A DNA stretch of 64,000 bases, from the NCBI RefSeq assembly GCF_001580455.1, contig NZ_CP010951.1, positions 3,931,001 through 3,995,000 on the forward strand, written 5' to 3'. The translations under genes were made by a program, and so were the position numbers. Source of the stretch: Ramlibacter tataouinensis (GTDB lineage: Bacteria > Pseudomonadota > Gammaproteobacteria > Burkholderiales > Burkholderiaceae_C). The notes under the pieces were generated by a model. That model made no database searches. It saw only the letters and a list, made by a program, of their open reading frames with translations, and was not told where the DNA came from. Shown here in pieces: positions 1 through 8,830 of this stretch (its first letter is position 1; every line of letters starts with the position of its first letter).

Positions 1-1957
1 CGCGCTGGAGCAGCGCATCGAACATCGATCGCAGCAGCCCGAGGCTCCATCGGTCGCGCTGCCCGAATAAGGCGTCCAGTCGCGTGCGCAGTTGCTTCAC
101 CGCCTTCGGGTCGGCAAGCCGGTCGCGCGTCCCGAACACGCGCTCGACCAGGGTGACCGCTTCGGCGAAGCGCGGTGGCAGGGCTTGCGGTGACGCCGCC
201 GCGCCGTCCCCGCGCAACTGGAACTCGAGCCGCCAGCGCTGGCTCGGGTCATCGTCGGCGATGCAATAGAGGGCGAGGGTTCCGACCTCTGTCAGTGTCG
301 ACGCCAGGTGAACGGCGATCTCCTGCAGGCCCTTGCCGCGAGAGGAGCGCAGCACGGTGGCCAAGGGCGGCAGCGGCACCGCGTCCAGGTCGCTCAGGTC
401 CACCTGCGCGCCGGCGGCCACCGTGCCGGACGTCGTCGCAACGAGATCGAAGCGCACCGGCTCGCCACTCTTCATCGCAAAGCTGCGGCCTTCGAGCGGC
501 ACCTCGTGCCCCTCTTCGCTCCCGCGGGGCAGCACACAGATCCCGCGCGGCGTGTCGCCGCTCGAACCTTGGACGCGAAGGAAATAGTTGCGAGCGGCGC
601 CCGCGGCGATCTTCGGCGCAAGCCCGCGGCGTGCCAGCGCATAGGCCACGGCGCCGCGGGCCACCGCGATGTCCGGGTCGGCGTTGTGCAGCGGCTTCAA
701 CACAGCGCCGCGCCATCCCGCCAGCGTCTCGTGCAATCGCGTCGCAATGGCATGGGCGCGGAACACGCCGCCGTTGAGCAGCACCGCATCGGGCCAGGCC
801 GCACCCCGGTGCTGACCAAGGAAAGCGGCGAGGTGCCGCGTCACCGCCGGGTCGCTCGCGTAGGGCAGGCCGAATGCCACCAGGCCGCTGACCACGCGAT
901 CGCGGCGGGGCAGTTCATCGGCGGCCACCCGCGGGAAGAATCCGTCGATGACGATGCGCTCGGCTTCATCGCGGCCCAGGTCGACCGTCCGGGCGCCGCC
1001 GACCAATCGCGAGCCCGTGCCGAGCAGGGTCACTGCCACGCTCTCCATCGCCTCGCGCGCTAGCAGCCGCTCCTTCGCGGCGCGGCAGCGCTCGATCAGC
1101 GAAGGCAGCGCGCCGGGCGCCAGGCGCTGCCCGCCGGCGGCGGCCGCCAGCTTGCCCTCGGCACAGTGCGCGAGCGCGAGGTCCATGTTGTCGCCACCGA
1201 GCATGAGGTGACGGCCGACCGCGACGCGTTCGAGCCGCGGCTCGCCGCCGCGCATCTCGACCCGCACGAGACTCAGGTCCGTGGTTCCGCCGCCCACGTC
1301 GCACACCAGCACGAGGCGCGTGTCTGCCAGCTCGGCGGACAGCGCAGCGCGATGACGGAACAGCCAGTCGTAGAGCGCGGCCTGCGGCTCTTCGAGCAGC
1401 CGCAGCGTCGGCAGGCCGGCCCCTCGTGCCGCCTCCAACGTCAGCGCGCGTGCGACGTCGTCGAACGAAGCAGGCACCGTCAGCACGAGTTCCTGCGCCT
1501 CGAGCGGGGCTTGTGGCATGCGGTGGTTCCAGGCTGCCCGCACGTGCGCCAGGAAGCTCGCGCTGGCTGCCACCGGCGAGATCCCGGCCACCTCTCGGGA
1601 AGCGCCCCACGGAAGGATGGGCGCCAGCCGATCGACAGCCGCGTGCGACAGCCAACTCTTCGCGCTCGTGACCAGGCGGCCGGGCACTTGCGCGCCGAGT
1701 TCGCGTGCCAGGCTGCCGATCACCGCCCCGTCAGGACTGGGGCCCCAGGGCAGCACCAGGTCGCCTTCGGGAATCTCGCCCGCCGCGGGGTGGTAACGCA
1801 CCGAGGGCAAGAGCGGCCGCGTGGCGACCTCGCCCAGCGCGACAAGCTGCTCGATCTCGAACAGCTGGATGGCGTCGTCCCCGACAGCCTTTGATGGCGC
1901 GTAGGCAACGACCGTGTGCGTGGTGCCGAGGTCGATGCCGACGATGTAAGGCGCCAT
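1..1957 (-). CDS. Hsp70-like ATPase, C-terminal part beyond window edge
   Basis: I translated the reverse strand from the ATG at 1957. It stays open for about 652 codons to base 1, so the gene is partial. The first residues read MAPYIVGIDLGTTHTVVAY, the Hsp70 phosphate-1 motif. Further motifs are VPASFDD, LLEEPQAALYDW, DVGGGTTDLSLV (phosphate-2) and LNGGVF (adenosine region). The length already visible exceeds a DnaK nucleotide-binding domain, and in this family a long non-canonical C-terminal half replaces the usual substrate domain. The gene lies 27 bases after the stop of another Hsp70 gene in the same direction, so the two probably share a transcript. It may be an ATP-driven cytoplasmic chaperone; the client is unknown. 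Family call is firm, role is not. Confidence 0.88.
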   Translation of the reverse strand, partial: MAPYIVGIDLGTTHTVVAYAPSKAVGDDAIQLFEIEQLVALGEVATRPLLPSVRYHPAAGEIPEGDLVLPWGPSPDGAVIGSLARELGAQVPGRLVTSAKSWLSHAAVDRLAPILPWGASREVAGISPVAASASFLAHVRAAWNHRMPQAPLEAQELVLTVPASFDDVARALTLEAARGAGLPTLRLLEEPQAALYDWLFRHRAALSAELADTRLVLVCDVGGGTTDLSLVRVEMRGGEPRLERVAVGRHLMLGGDNMDLALAHCAEGKLAAAAGGQRLAPGALPSLIERCRAAKERLLAREAMESVAVTLLGTGSRLVGGARTVDLGRDEAERIVIDGFFPRVAADELPRRDRVVSGLVAFGLPYASDPAVTRHLAAFLGQHRGAAWPDAVLLNGGVFRAHAIATRLHETLAGWRGAVLKPLHNADPDIAVARGAVAYALARRGLAPKIAAGAARNYFLRVQGSSGDTPRGICVLPRGSEEGHEVPLEGRSFAMKSGEPVRFDLVATTSGTVAAGAQVDLSDLDAVPLPPLATVLRSSRGKGLQEIAVHLASTLTEVGTLALYCIADDDPSQRWRLEFQLRGDGAAASPQALPPRFAEAVTLVERVFGTRDRLADPKAVKQLRTRLDALFGQRDRWSLGLLRSMFDALLQR

Positions 1958-1984
1958 CGCGACGCTCGTTTCTACGGTTCGGCG

Positions 1985-3874
1985 TCAGGCGCCTTCACTG
2001 CCTTCGAGTGGCTCGCCACGCACATCGAACTCGACCTTCCACCGTTCTTCGCCGCTGCGCGGCACGGCTTCGAGCTCCAGCGTCCCGGCCCCCGTGACAC
2101 GCGCATGCAGGCGCACGGGCACCATCTCGCCCGGCGAGCGGCCCTGCGGTGCCAGCGTGGCCGAGATGGCGTCGATCTCCCGCAACTCGTCGGGTGCCCA
2201 GGCATCGAGCACTGCGCCGACGGCGTCGTGACGCCGCACCGACGAAGCGAAGAAGCGGAATCGCACCGGCTCGCCGACAACGATGCCGACCTCGAGCGAC
2301 GGCAGCGCAGCCTCGGTGCCCTCTTCCATGCCGAACGGGGCAATGCACAGCGCCTGCAGCGGCGGTTCGATCCCGGGCACGGCCGGCATCGATGACTCCA
2401 CGCCGACGTAGTACGCGAACGCCGTTCCGCCGCGAATGCGCACGCCGCGGCCGCGCCGCACGTAACCGTAGTACGCCGCACCGCGCGCGACGGCGAGATC
2501 CAGGTCGGCACCGGCCAGCAGGCGCACCGGCTCGCTGCCCTCGGACCGCAGCCATTGATCGACAGTGCCGGCAACGCGTTCGGCCAGCAGTTGCGACTTG
2601 AACACACCGCCGTTGAACAGCAGTGCGGTCGGATGGATGAAGCTGGCACCGGGCGCACGGCGAGCCGCAAAGCCCTCCAGCTCGGCCACGGCACCGATCT
2701 GGCGGCCGAGGAACGCCGCCAGGTGGCGCGTCACCGCGGCGTCCTGGGCATAGGGAAGGCCCAGCTGTGCGAGGGCCGCGCGCACGCGGACCACAGGGCG
2801 AGCCGAGGCTTCGACGGCCGGAAAGAAGCCTTCGAGGATCGAAGCGGCGACCTCCTCTCGCGTGAGCTCGGTTCGGATCGAGCCACCAATCAGCTTGCTG
2901 CCGCGGCTGGGTACGACGATGGGCTGCGCGGGCGCCTCGGGATCGGCCAGAAGTTTTTCCTTGGCGCCACGACATGCATGGGTCAGGGCACGCAGCTGCC
3001 ATGCATCGAGCGTCGTTCCGACGGCGGAGAGCTTGCGCGCGACCACGTGCGCAAGCGACAGGTCCATGTTGTCGCCGCCGAGCAGGATGTGCTCGCCGAC
3101 TGCGACTCGGTGCAGCTCCAGGCTGCCCTCGCGCTCGAGCACCGCAATGAGGGAAAAGTCACTGGTGCCGCCGCCGACGTCGACCACGAGGATGACGTCG
3201 CCCGGACGTGCCTGTTGCCGCCAGGCGCCCCGTGCCGTCTGGATCCAGCTGTAGAGCGCGGCTTGCGGCTCTTCGAGCAGTGTCGGCGCGGGATAGCCCG
3301 CGGCCTTGGCCGCTTCCAGCGTGAGCTCGCGCGCGGCCGGGTCGAAGGAGGCCGGTATCGTTACCGTCACGTCCTGCTCGGCGAACGGTGCCTCGGGGTG
3401 CGCCTGGTCCCAGGCGGCGCGCAGGTGTTCCAGGTAGCGACGGGACGCGTCCAGCGGCGAAACCCGCCCCAGTTCAGGCGGGGCATCTTGCGGCAGGATG
3501 GCGCCCCGCCGGTCGACTCCGGGATGGCTAAGCCAGCTCTTCGCGCTCGACACCAAGCGGATCGGCGTCGTCGCGCCACGGCTGCGTGCCAGCTCGCCGA
3601 CAACGCCGCTGCCCCCGGTCTGCCATGGCAAGGTGAGTTCACCTGGCGGCAACTCGTCGGCATGTGGAAGATAGAGGAACGATGGCAGCAAGGGCTGCTC
3701 TTCGACCGTGCCCGGGGCAGTGAGTTGCGGGACCGGCAACACCCCATGCGCGGTGACGTCACCGTCGCTGGCGCCAATGTCGATGAACGACAGCGCGCTG
3801 TGCGTGGTGCCGAGGTCGATACCGATGGAATAGCGTGGCCCCAGCCCGGCGCCTTGTTGGGGCGCGACGCTCAC
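1985..3874 (-). CDS. Hsp70 family protein (DnaK-like, non-canonical)
   Basis: A 629-residue protein with a complete Hsp70 ATPase fold: IGIDLGTTHSALSF near residue 17, TIPASFDPAAREL near 150, LLEEPQAALYSW near 180, VVDVGGGTSDFSLI near 208, GGDNMDLSLAH near 246 and LLFNGGVFKS near 398. The C-terminal 180 residues do not look like a DnaK substrate-binding domain with lid. The start overlaps the stop of the upstream DUF2760 gene by 4 bases (ATGA), which implies translational coupling. A second Hsp70 of similar plan follows 27 bases later. Two different Hsp70-like ATPases beside a DUF2760 protein form a recurring proteobacterial set of unknown function. No DnaJ or GrpE gene is nearby. Confidence 0.92.
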   Translation of the reverse strand: MSVAPQQGAGLGPRYSIGIDLGTTHSALSFIDIGASDGDVTAHGVLPVPQLTAPGTVEEQPLLPSFLYLPHADELPPGELTLPWQTGGSGVVGELARSRGATTPIRLVSSAKSWLSHPGVDRRGAILPQDAPPELGRVSPLDASRRYLEHLRAAWDQAHPEAPFAEQDVTVTIPASFDPAARELTLEAAKAAGYPAPTLLEEPQAALYSWIQTARGAWRQQARPGDVILVVDVGGGTSDFSLIAVLEREGSLELHRVAVGEHILLGGDNMDLSLAHVVARKLSAVGTTLDAWQLRALTHACRGAKEKLLADPEAPAQPIVVPSRGSKLIGGSIRTELTREEVAASILEGFFPAVEASARPVVRVRAALAQLGLPYAQDAAVTRHLAAFLGRQIGAVAELEGFAARRAPGASFIHPTALLFNGGVFKSQLLAERVAGTVDQWLRSEGSEPVRLLAGADLDLAVARGAAYYGYVRRGRGVRIRGGTAFAYYVGVESSMPAVPGIEPPLQALCIAPFGMEEGTEAALPSLEVGIVVGEPVRFRFFASSVRRHDAVGAVLDAWAPDELREIDAISATLAPQGRSPGEMVPVRLHARVTGAGTLELEAVPRSGEERWKVEFDVRGEPLEGSEGA

Positions 3875-4449
3875 AGTTCCACCTCGGCTGCGGCGAGCAC
3901 GCGGGTGTCATGCCCTTCGGCGAGTCGGGGCAGCCGAACCTCGGCCACGCGCCAGCCGCGATGGCGCAGGCTACCGTTGAACGGCGGCTGGCCGACGACA
4001 TTGCCGGTGAGGCGCACAGCCGCAGCGTCGAACCCCGCCGGAAGCGCAACGCGGCTACCCTCGGCCTCGTCGCGCACCGGCACGATCTGGAAGTGCTCGC
4101 GCAGGACCTTGGCGCAGCCCTCGTGGACGAGGCGCGCTGCGGCGCCGACCTGGGTGTCGCTGTAGTCGGCGAGGTTCTCGCCGGCGAAGTCGATCAGGCG
4201 CGCGTCCCGCTGCAGCAGGGACAGCAGTTGCAACGCAGCGTCCGGGCTGGCCTGCCTGAGGGTCGGCGCGGGGGCTGCCGGGGCAACTGGCGCAACTGGC
4301 GCCGGCTTGGCGCCACCGGCCGCGTCGAGAAAGCGTGCCGCCGTCTCGGGATCGCCGAGCACGGCGAAGAACGCTCGAACCGCGAGGCCGATCCGCGCCA
4401 AGAGCGAGGGCGGCTTCCTGGAGGAGGGAGTGTCATTGGACGTGGCCAT
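3871..4449 (-). CDS. DUF2760 family protein
   Basis: About 192 residues. I chose the ATG at 4449 (MATSNDTPSSR) because a GGAG lies 7 bases upstream; an in-frame ATG at 4509 would add 20 residues without better support. The N-terminal part has a hydrophobic stretch (LLARIGLAVRAFFAVLG) and a flexible Ala/Pro linker (about residues 50-65). The C-terminal domain, with LLSLLQRDARLIDFAGE and a GSLRHRGWRV block, is typical of DUF2760. The stop overlaps the start of the Hsp70 gene behind it. No catalytic motif is seen. Position suggests an adaptor or client-selecting partner of the two Hsp70 proteins, which is inference only. Confidence 0.8.
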   Translation of the reverse strand: MATSNDTPSSRKPPSLLARIGLAVRAFFAVLGDPETAARFLDAAGGAKPAPVAPVAPAAPAPTLRQASPDAALQLLSLLQRDARLIDFAGENLADYSDTQVGAAARLVHEGCAKVLREHFQIVPVRDEAEGSRVALPAGFDAAAVRLTGNVVGQPPFNGSLRHRGWRVAEVRLPRLAEGHDTRVLAAAEVEL

Positions 4450-4509
4450 GAGGTGCTCCATACCGGACGCGCAAATGGCACCGGCGAATGGCTCGGCCGG
4501 GCGTGACAT

Positions 4510-4672
4510 TTGCCGCGCCCATCATGCCACTGCGGTCGCCGATCGCAGTGCAGATGGCTCGACTGGGAATCGCAACATGGTGCGCCGCACTTCTGTCACC
4601 TCGCACACCGCCGGCCATGGCCCACGAACGACGGTCCCATGGCTGATCCGCCGCGATGCAGCGCAGGCTGCT
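4510..4672. other. Intergenic spacer before the Hsp70 operon
   Basis: 163 bases lie between the DUF2760 start side and the end of the DUF3883 gene. The promoter of the Hsp70 operon should be here or in the first bases upstream of 4449. I see no convincing -35/-10 pair, no sigma-32-like CTTGAA/CCCCAT pair and no strong hairpin. Confidence 0.4.
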
Positions 4673-5587
4673 CTACTCGCCCTCGAAGCCCGGAGCCTGA
4701 GACACCTCTGTGGCCTTGTAGATCCTGTGCTGCGCCGCGGAGCCGAGAGGGTCGGAGACGACCAGTAGGCGCCACAGCTTCTCGCGCGCCGAGCAGGCGC
4801 GCTCATCGCTCGAGAGTTCCAGTCGAGGCGCCGCGAGAGAGGTTCCCTTCACCGCTACCTTGAGCAGTGTTTCGCCCTTCGGGCTGGACACCTCGATGTC
4901 GTAGCCAAGGTGCTGACTGCTCACGTCTTTGGCCTTGTAGCCATACCCGCTGAAGTGCCGCGTCACGTAGGCCAACGCGGCGGCCTGGACATCCTCGCCG
5001 GAGACCGGCGTGGAATCCGCCGTTCCTGCCTTTGGAGCATCCGGAACGCCCCGTCGCGCTCGCGCGGCCTGAACCTCCGCGCCTGACGGGACCCACCCGC
5101 GCGCGCCGCGGACCAGAACCGCCAGGCCTTCATCGGGCTCCCAGGCTGCGACGTGCCACTCCTCATCATCGCGAACCCGGGTGGAAACCTTCGCGCTCTT
5201 GTTGCTCTCCAGTTCGTCGATGGGGACTCGATTGGTCTGCAGGACCGCCCGAAAGGTCTGCTGCGAATCGAAGGTCCGCTTGAGCAGGACGAGCCGGTCC
5301 TTGGCACGCTGAACCTGGTTGGGGCTGCGCGCGCGGCCCCCTGTCCGGAACTGGGTGTCTAGCAGCTCGAGGGAGAACCAGCGCGCTCCCGTTCCGACCA
5401 TGACGTGCTCGCCCCAGATGGTGGCAATGACGCCGTCTCCGCTCGCGAGCCAAGCATGATCGAAGGGCCTTTCCCGCGCGGCGAGCACGCCCATCTTCTC
5501 GACGATCTCCACCGGGTTGAGGCGGGGTCCGGAGAGGCGCTTCTCATTGATAACAGCGAGCACCTGGGGGTCAACTTCCTGGTCCAT
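4673..5587 (-). CDS. DUF3883 domain protein
   Basis: 304 residues, predicted soluble. The C-terminal ~100 residues (AALAYVTRHFSGYGYK, then LGYDIEVSSPKGETLLKV, then WRLLVVSD) fit DUF3883, the C-terminal domain of NO VEIN-like proteins. It resembles nuclease-like folds and is common in anti-phage and DNA-processing loci. The N-terminal ~190 residues are not recognised; they carry FDHAWLASGDG and a long stretch with many charged residues around QRAKDRLVLLKRTFD. The gene starts 9 bases after the stop of the 165-codon gene before it, with no clear ribosome site of its own, so it is probably translationally coupled. Both genes are less GC-rich than their neighbours by eye, which suggests recent acquisition. 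Confidence 0.7.
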   Translation of the reverse strand: MDQEVDPQVLAVINEKRLSGPRLNPVEIVEKMGVLAARERPFDHAWLASGDGVIATIWGEHVMVGTGARWFSLELLDTQFRTGGRARSPNQVQRAKDRLVLLKRTFDSQQTFRAVLQTNRVPIDELESNKSAKVSTRVRDDEEWHVAAWEPDEGLAVLVRGARGWVPSGAEVQAARARRGVPDAPKAGTADSTPVSGEDVQAAALAYVTRHFSGYGYKAKDVSSQHLGYDIEVSSPKGETLLKVAVKGTSLAAPRLELSSDERACSAREKLWRLLVVSDPLGSAAQHRIYKATEVSQAPGFEGE

Positions 5588-5596
5588 GCGGATGGG

Positions 5597-6094
5597 TCAG
5601 GCAAACGCCTTGGCATTGTTGGCTGGGTCGCCCAAGAGGCGGTCAAGCGCAGGCACAAGCTCGGGTGGAATTTCCGCCATTGCCGGCCGATTCTCGCCAA
5701 GCCAGGCTCCGAGGCGAGGCTCGACGATTTCGATCGGTGTGTCGAAGTAGCATCCCTCGGCCTGCTCGCAGGCCCTTGCCGCGTTCTTGAACTTGAACTG
5801 TTCGAGCCATTTTCCTCCGCCAGCGGGAGGGTACTTCTCAAAGGCCCTGAACTTGTAGCCAAGCCAGTACGAGCGCAAGCCTTTGGGTTCAGCTCGAACC
5901 TCAAAGACATAGATGTCGTTCCCGAGCGCCGCGTTCGTTGCTTCGGGCTCATTGGACGCGTACGAGTAAGGAGCCTTTTTGACTTGCTTCATGACCCTCG
6001 AGAGAGGCCCAAGGTCGTCGACGAAGTGTTTCACTGCGAACGCGGTCATATTGGCAACCTTTTTAGGTGTCTGGCGTGGAGGGGCGAAGAGCAT
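5597..6094 (-). CDS. Uncharacterised 165-residue partner of DUF3883 protein
   Basis: The ATG at 6094 has a strong GGAGG about 5 bases upstream, better than the internal ATG at 6049. The protein is soluble and mixed alpha/beta by eye, with aromatic-rich blocks (NDIYVFEVRAEPKG, SYWLGYKFRAFEKYPP, CYFDTPIEIVEP). I do not recognise a family with certainty. The aromatic density and the YFDTP block are compatible with a PUA/EVE-like base-binding fold, but that is a guess. It is the first gene of a two-gene unit with the DUF3883 protein and stands alone from the flanking operons. Confidence 0.65.
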   Translation of the reverse strand: MLFAPPRQTPKKVANMTAFAVKHFVDDLGPLSRVMKQVKKAPYSYASNEPEATNAALGNDIYVFEVRAEPKGLRSYWLGYKFRAFEKYPPAGGGKWLEQFKFKNAARACEQAEGCYFDTPIEIVEPRLGAWLGENRPAMAEIPPELVPALDRLLGDPANNAKAFA

Positions 6095-6221
6095 GGTACC
6101 TCCACGGTTGCCCTGTCATTGGAAATGATGGAGGACAATGTCTGCGAGTGGTCGAGAACGGTCCTTCCCGGAACGACTGGGAGCGGCGAATTCGGGGCCG
6201 ACTTCGACGGTCCAACTGGTC

Positions 6222-6698
6222 ATGACGAAGAGTCTCGTTTCGATTGCCGCGGCGCTGCTTCTCGCCGCCTGTGATTCGCAGCTCGGGGGTTCCAGCATCG
6301 CGCCTGGTATGTCTCGTGAAGAGGTGCTTGCCAGAATGGGGCAGCCCACGCGTGTCGTGGCGCTGGCCAATGGTGCTCAGCGCCTGCAGTACTCATCGCA
6401 ACCGTCTGGGCCGTACGCTTGGATGATCGATCTGGACGCTGCCGGCCGGGTCACCGCCTCCAGACAGGTTCTCAACGAGCGCGACTTCAACCGGATTGTT
6501 CCCGGAGAATGGACTCGTGCCGACGTCGAGCGGGAGTTCGGCCCGCCTGCCGGTGTCAATGCGGTGGCGAGTTGGAACGGCCCGGTGATGACTTATCGCT
6601 GGAGAGACAGCCAGGGGGCCAGCATGTTCTTCTGGGTGTATCTCGACCCGCAAAACGTGGTGCGGCGCGCCCACCCTGGCATGGAGTTTCGCAACTGA
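6222..6698 (+). CDS. SmpA/BamE-like lipoprotein
   Basis: 158 residues from the ATG at 6222. A signal peptide ends in the lipobox LLAAC at about residue 16, so the mature protein should be lipid-anchored at Cys. The start at 6138 would bury the signal peptide behind 28 extra residues and is rejected. Two short repeats follow: GMSREEVLARMGQPTRV (about residues 28-44) and EWTRADVEREFGPPAGV (about 105-121). These are the paired helix and glycine-proline turn of the SmpA/OmlA fold. BamE proper has one such unit, so this duplicated form is more like a periplasmic OmlA-type lipoprotein than the core BamE subunit. No operon partner. Confidence 0.78.
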   Translation: MTKSLVSIAAALLLAACDSQLGGSSIAPGMSREEVLARMGQPTRVVALANGAQRLQYSSQPSGPYAWMIDLDAAGRVTASRQVLNERDFNRIVPGEWTRADVEREFGPPAGVNAVASWNGPVMTYRWRDSQGASMFFWVYLDPQNVVRRAHPGMEFRN

Positions 6699-6785
6699 TG
6701 TTTTGATCTGAGCTTGTGACGAACCGCCGAGCTTGCGCGCCTGCACCCGGTCAATAGCATGGCCTTACTCATCTCAGGAGCCACC

Positions 6786-7166
6786 ATGCCGCTCGTGACA
6801 CTGACTGTCGTTCGCCCCAAGTCTACGGAGTTCAAGACCTCGGTTCTTGAGGCAGTGCAGGACGCCTTGGTTGCAATCGGCGTGCCGGCCGCCGACCGAT
6901 TCCATCGGGTGCTGGAACTCGCGCACGAGGACTTCCGTTTCGACCGGTCATATCCGGACGTGCAAGGTGCGCGAACCGACGACTTCATCCTGATCGAGGT
7001 CCTGCTCTCGGCCGGTCGCAGCGTGAAGATAAAGAAGCAATTCCTGAGCGTGCTTCTCGACGGACTGACCCAGGCCGGACACGACCGGGAGAACTTGATG
7101 GTCGTATTCAAGGAAACGACCTGGGAGAACTGGGCCTTCGCCGGCGGCCGGCAGATCCACGTCTAG
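6786..7166 (+). CDS. Tautomerase family protein
   Basis: 126 residues starting MPLVTLTVV. Proline directly after the initiator Met is the catalytic base of the 4-oxalocrotonate tautomerase / MIF superfamily, which decides the start at 6786 over the upstream ATG at 6759. An AGGAG sits 7 bases before it. The length matches the longer tautomerase subgroup (about 125 residues) in which two beta-alpha-beta units are fused. The second half contains VKIKKQFLSVLLDGL and ends with WENWAFAGGRQIHV. It probably acts on a small keto-enol substrate in the cytoplasm; the substrate cannot be inferred from the single-gene context. Confidence 0.82.
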   Translation: MPLVTLTVVRPKSTEFKTSVLEAVQDALVAIGVPAADRFHRVLELAHEDFRFDRSYPDVQGARTDDFILIEVLLSAGRSVKIKKQFLSVLLDGLTQAGHDRENLMVVFKETTWENWAFAGGRQIHV

Positions 7167-7234
7167 GGACGGTCCCAGTCCCAGGCCACGGGTTCGCGGC
7201 GTACGAAAGCCTCGTCACGTCCAGAAAGACGAAA

Positions 7235-7258
7235 GGACTTAGCCTCGCGGCTAAGTCC
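7235..7258 (-). terminator. Intrinsic terminator of the tRNA pair
   Basis: A perfect 10-bp inverted repeat (GGACTTAGCC / GGCTAAGTCC) around a 4-base loop. Read on the reverse strand it is followed by TTTCGTCTTTC. It lies 10 bases beyond the 3' end of tRNA-Lys, so it should end the tRNA transcript. Confidence 0.75.
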
Positions 7259-7268
7259 GTGATGTAAG

Positions 7269-7344
7269 TGGTGGGTCCTGTAGGATTCGAACCTACGACC
7301 TACGGATTAAGAGTCCGCTGCTCTACCAACTGAGCTAAGAACCC
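7269..7344 (-). tRNA. tRNA-Lys (CTT)
   Basis: 76 bases including an encoded CCA end. The acceptor arm is GGGTTCT paired with AGGACCC. The anticodon stem GCGGA/TCCGT encloses the loop CTCTTAA, giving anticodon CTT (codon AAG). The D arm (AGCTCAGTTGGTAGAGC) and T loop (TTCGAATC) are standard. It lies 14 bases downstream of tRNA-Ala and is probably co-transcribed with it. Confidence 0.95.
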
Positions 7345-7358
7345 ACTTCTGAAACCTG

Positions 7359-7434
<76 letters not shown>

Positions 7435-7467
7435 ACAGAGAAGAGATACGAATTCTAGCAGGAGTTT

Positions 7468-8826
7468 TCAGGCGGCCTTCAGTACTGGCGGTGAGAACAT
7501 GGATTCCATTTCCTTGCGGATGCGGAACGCGTGGGTGCTTTCGTCCATCGCTACGTCGCTCCAGCACAGGCTCTGGCCTTTCTTCACCGGCCGCACGAGT
7601 TTGATGCCATGTGCCAGGCCCAGCGGCAGGCCGCCCAGGCCCGCCGACTTCTGCGCCGGCAGCAGCTTTCCCCAGACGGTGTAGCCGCCTTCGCCGTCGA
7701 GCAGTTCGCCGGGCGCGAGGTCGCGCTTGGCGGTGGCCACCACGTCGGCGTTCCAGCCGATGGCCACGCCGGTGGGCTCGCCGCGCAGGGCGACGCTAGC
7801 AACCGACATGCCGACTTCCAGTCCGATCAGGTGCCAGCGCTTGTAGAGGGTGAAGTAGCGCCCGCTCGGGTCCGTGTGCGCGTTGTATTCCTCGAAGCAG
7901 TTCTTGATGTACTCGGTCTCGGCTTCCACCGTGACCCACACGCCCATGCGGATGTCGTAGGGGATGGTGCGGCCGTCGGCTTCGAGCGAGGAGATCACTT
8001 CGACCATGCCCTTGCGTTCCAGCACGCCGCCTTCGCTGAGGGGGCGCGTGACGAAGGGGATGTCTTCGACGCTGGCAGGCGGGTACAGGAGGCCGTTGCT
8101 CGGCACGCCCAGGCCGGTGGCGTTAGCCACCGCCGTGCTTTCGATCGACGGTTTCGAGCCGTCGAGAAAGCTGTTGAACATCTTCGGGTTCAGGCCGCCG
8201 CGCTGCGCCTGCTCCGGCGTCAGGCCGTAGTTGCCCCACACGGTGTCCGGCGTCGATTCGCAGAAGTGGGGCAGCCACTTGTGCCCGCGGCCGGCGGCCA
8301 CCACCGGAAAGCCGCAGGTGCGCGCCCAGTCCACCAGGTCGCAGATCAGCGCCGGCTGGTCGCCAAAGGCCAGCGAATACACCACGCCCGCTTCCTTGGC
8401 GCGCCGCGCCAGCAGCGGCCCGCAGAAAGCGTCGGCCTCCACCGTGACGTTGACCACGTGCTTGCGCTGGGCGAAGGCTTCCAGGCAGTGGTCCACCGCC
8501 GCGATCGGGTGACCGGTGCACTCGACGACGACGTCGATGGCCGGATGCCGCACCAGCGCCTGCCAGTCGTCGCCGATGTGCGTGGTGCCGGTCTTCACCG
8601 CCTCGTCCAGCGATGCGGCCCGGGTGCGCTGCTCGTCCCAGCCCACGCGCGCGAGGTTGGTTCGCGCCGCAGCAGGCGACAGGTCGGCGATGCCGGCCAG
8701 GTGCACGCCAGGGGTGCGCGGAACCTGCGCCAGGTACATGGAGCCGAACTTGCCGGCGCCGATCAGGCCGACGCGGATCGGGCGGTGCTCCCGGGCTCGC
8801 TGCTGGAGTTGGGCGTACAGGCTCAT
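7468..8826 (-). CDS. NAD(P)-dependent oxidoreductase with SAF domain
   Basis: 452 residues. The N-terminal Rossmann fold has the dinucleotide motif VGLIGAGKFGSMYLAQ (about residues 19-34), then DVVVECTGHP (about 100). This resembles homoserine-dehydrogenase-like and Gfo/Idh-type enzymes. The C-terminal third holds a SAF domain (AKRDLAPGELLDGEGGYTVWG), a module also found in sialic acid synthases and sugar-acid enzymes. Proteins of this two-domain plan are annotated only generically. It lies 4 bases after the stop of a PhyH-type dioxygenase, so the pair most likely works on one substrate, perhaps hydroxylated first and then oxidised. Cytoplasmic. Confidence 0.8.
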   Translation of the reverse strand: MSLYAQLQQRAREHRPIRVGLIGAGKFGSMYLAQVPRTPGVHLAGIADLSPAAARTNLARVGWDEQRTRAASLDEAVKTGTTHIGDDWQALVRHPAIDVVVECTGHPIAAVDHCLEAFAQRKHVVNVTVEADAFCGPLLARRAKEAGVVYSLAFGDQPALICDLVDWARTCGFPVVAAGRGHKWLPHFCESTPDTVWGNYGLTPEQAQRGGLNPKMFNSFLDGSKPSIESTAVANATGLGVPSNGLLYPPASVEDIPFVTRPLSEGGVLERKGMVEVISSLEADGRTIPYDIRMGVWVTVEAETEYIKNCFEEYNAHTDPSGRYFTLYKRWHLIGLEVGMSVASVALRGEPTGVAIGWNADVVATAKRDLAPGELLDGEGGYTVWGKLLPAQKSAGLGGLPLGLAHGIKLVRPVKKGQSLCWSDVAMDESTHAFRIRKEMESMFSPPVLKAA

Positions 8827-8830
8827 GGGT

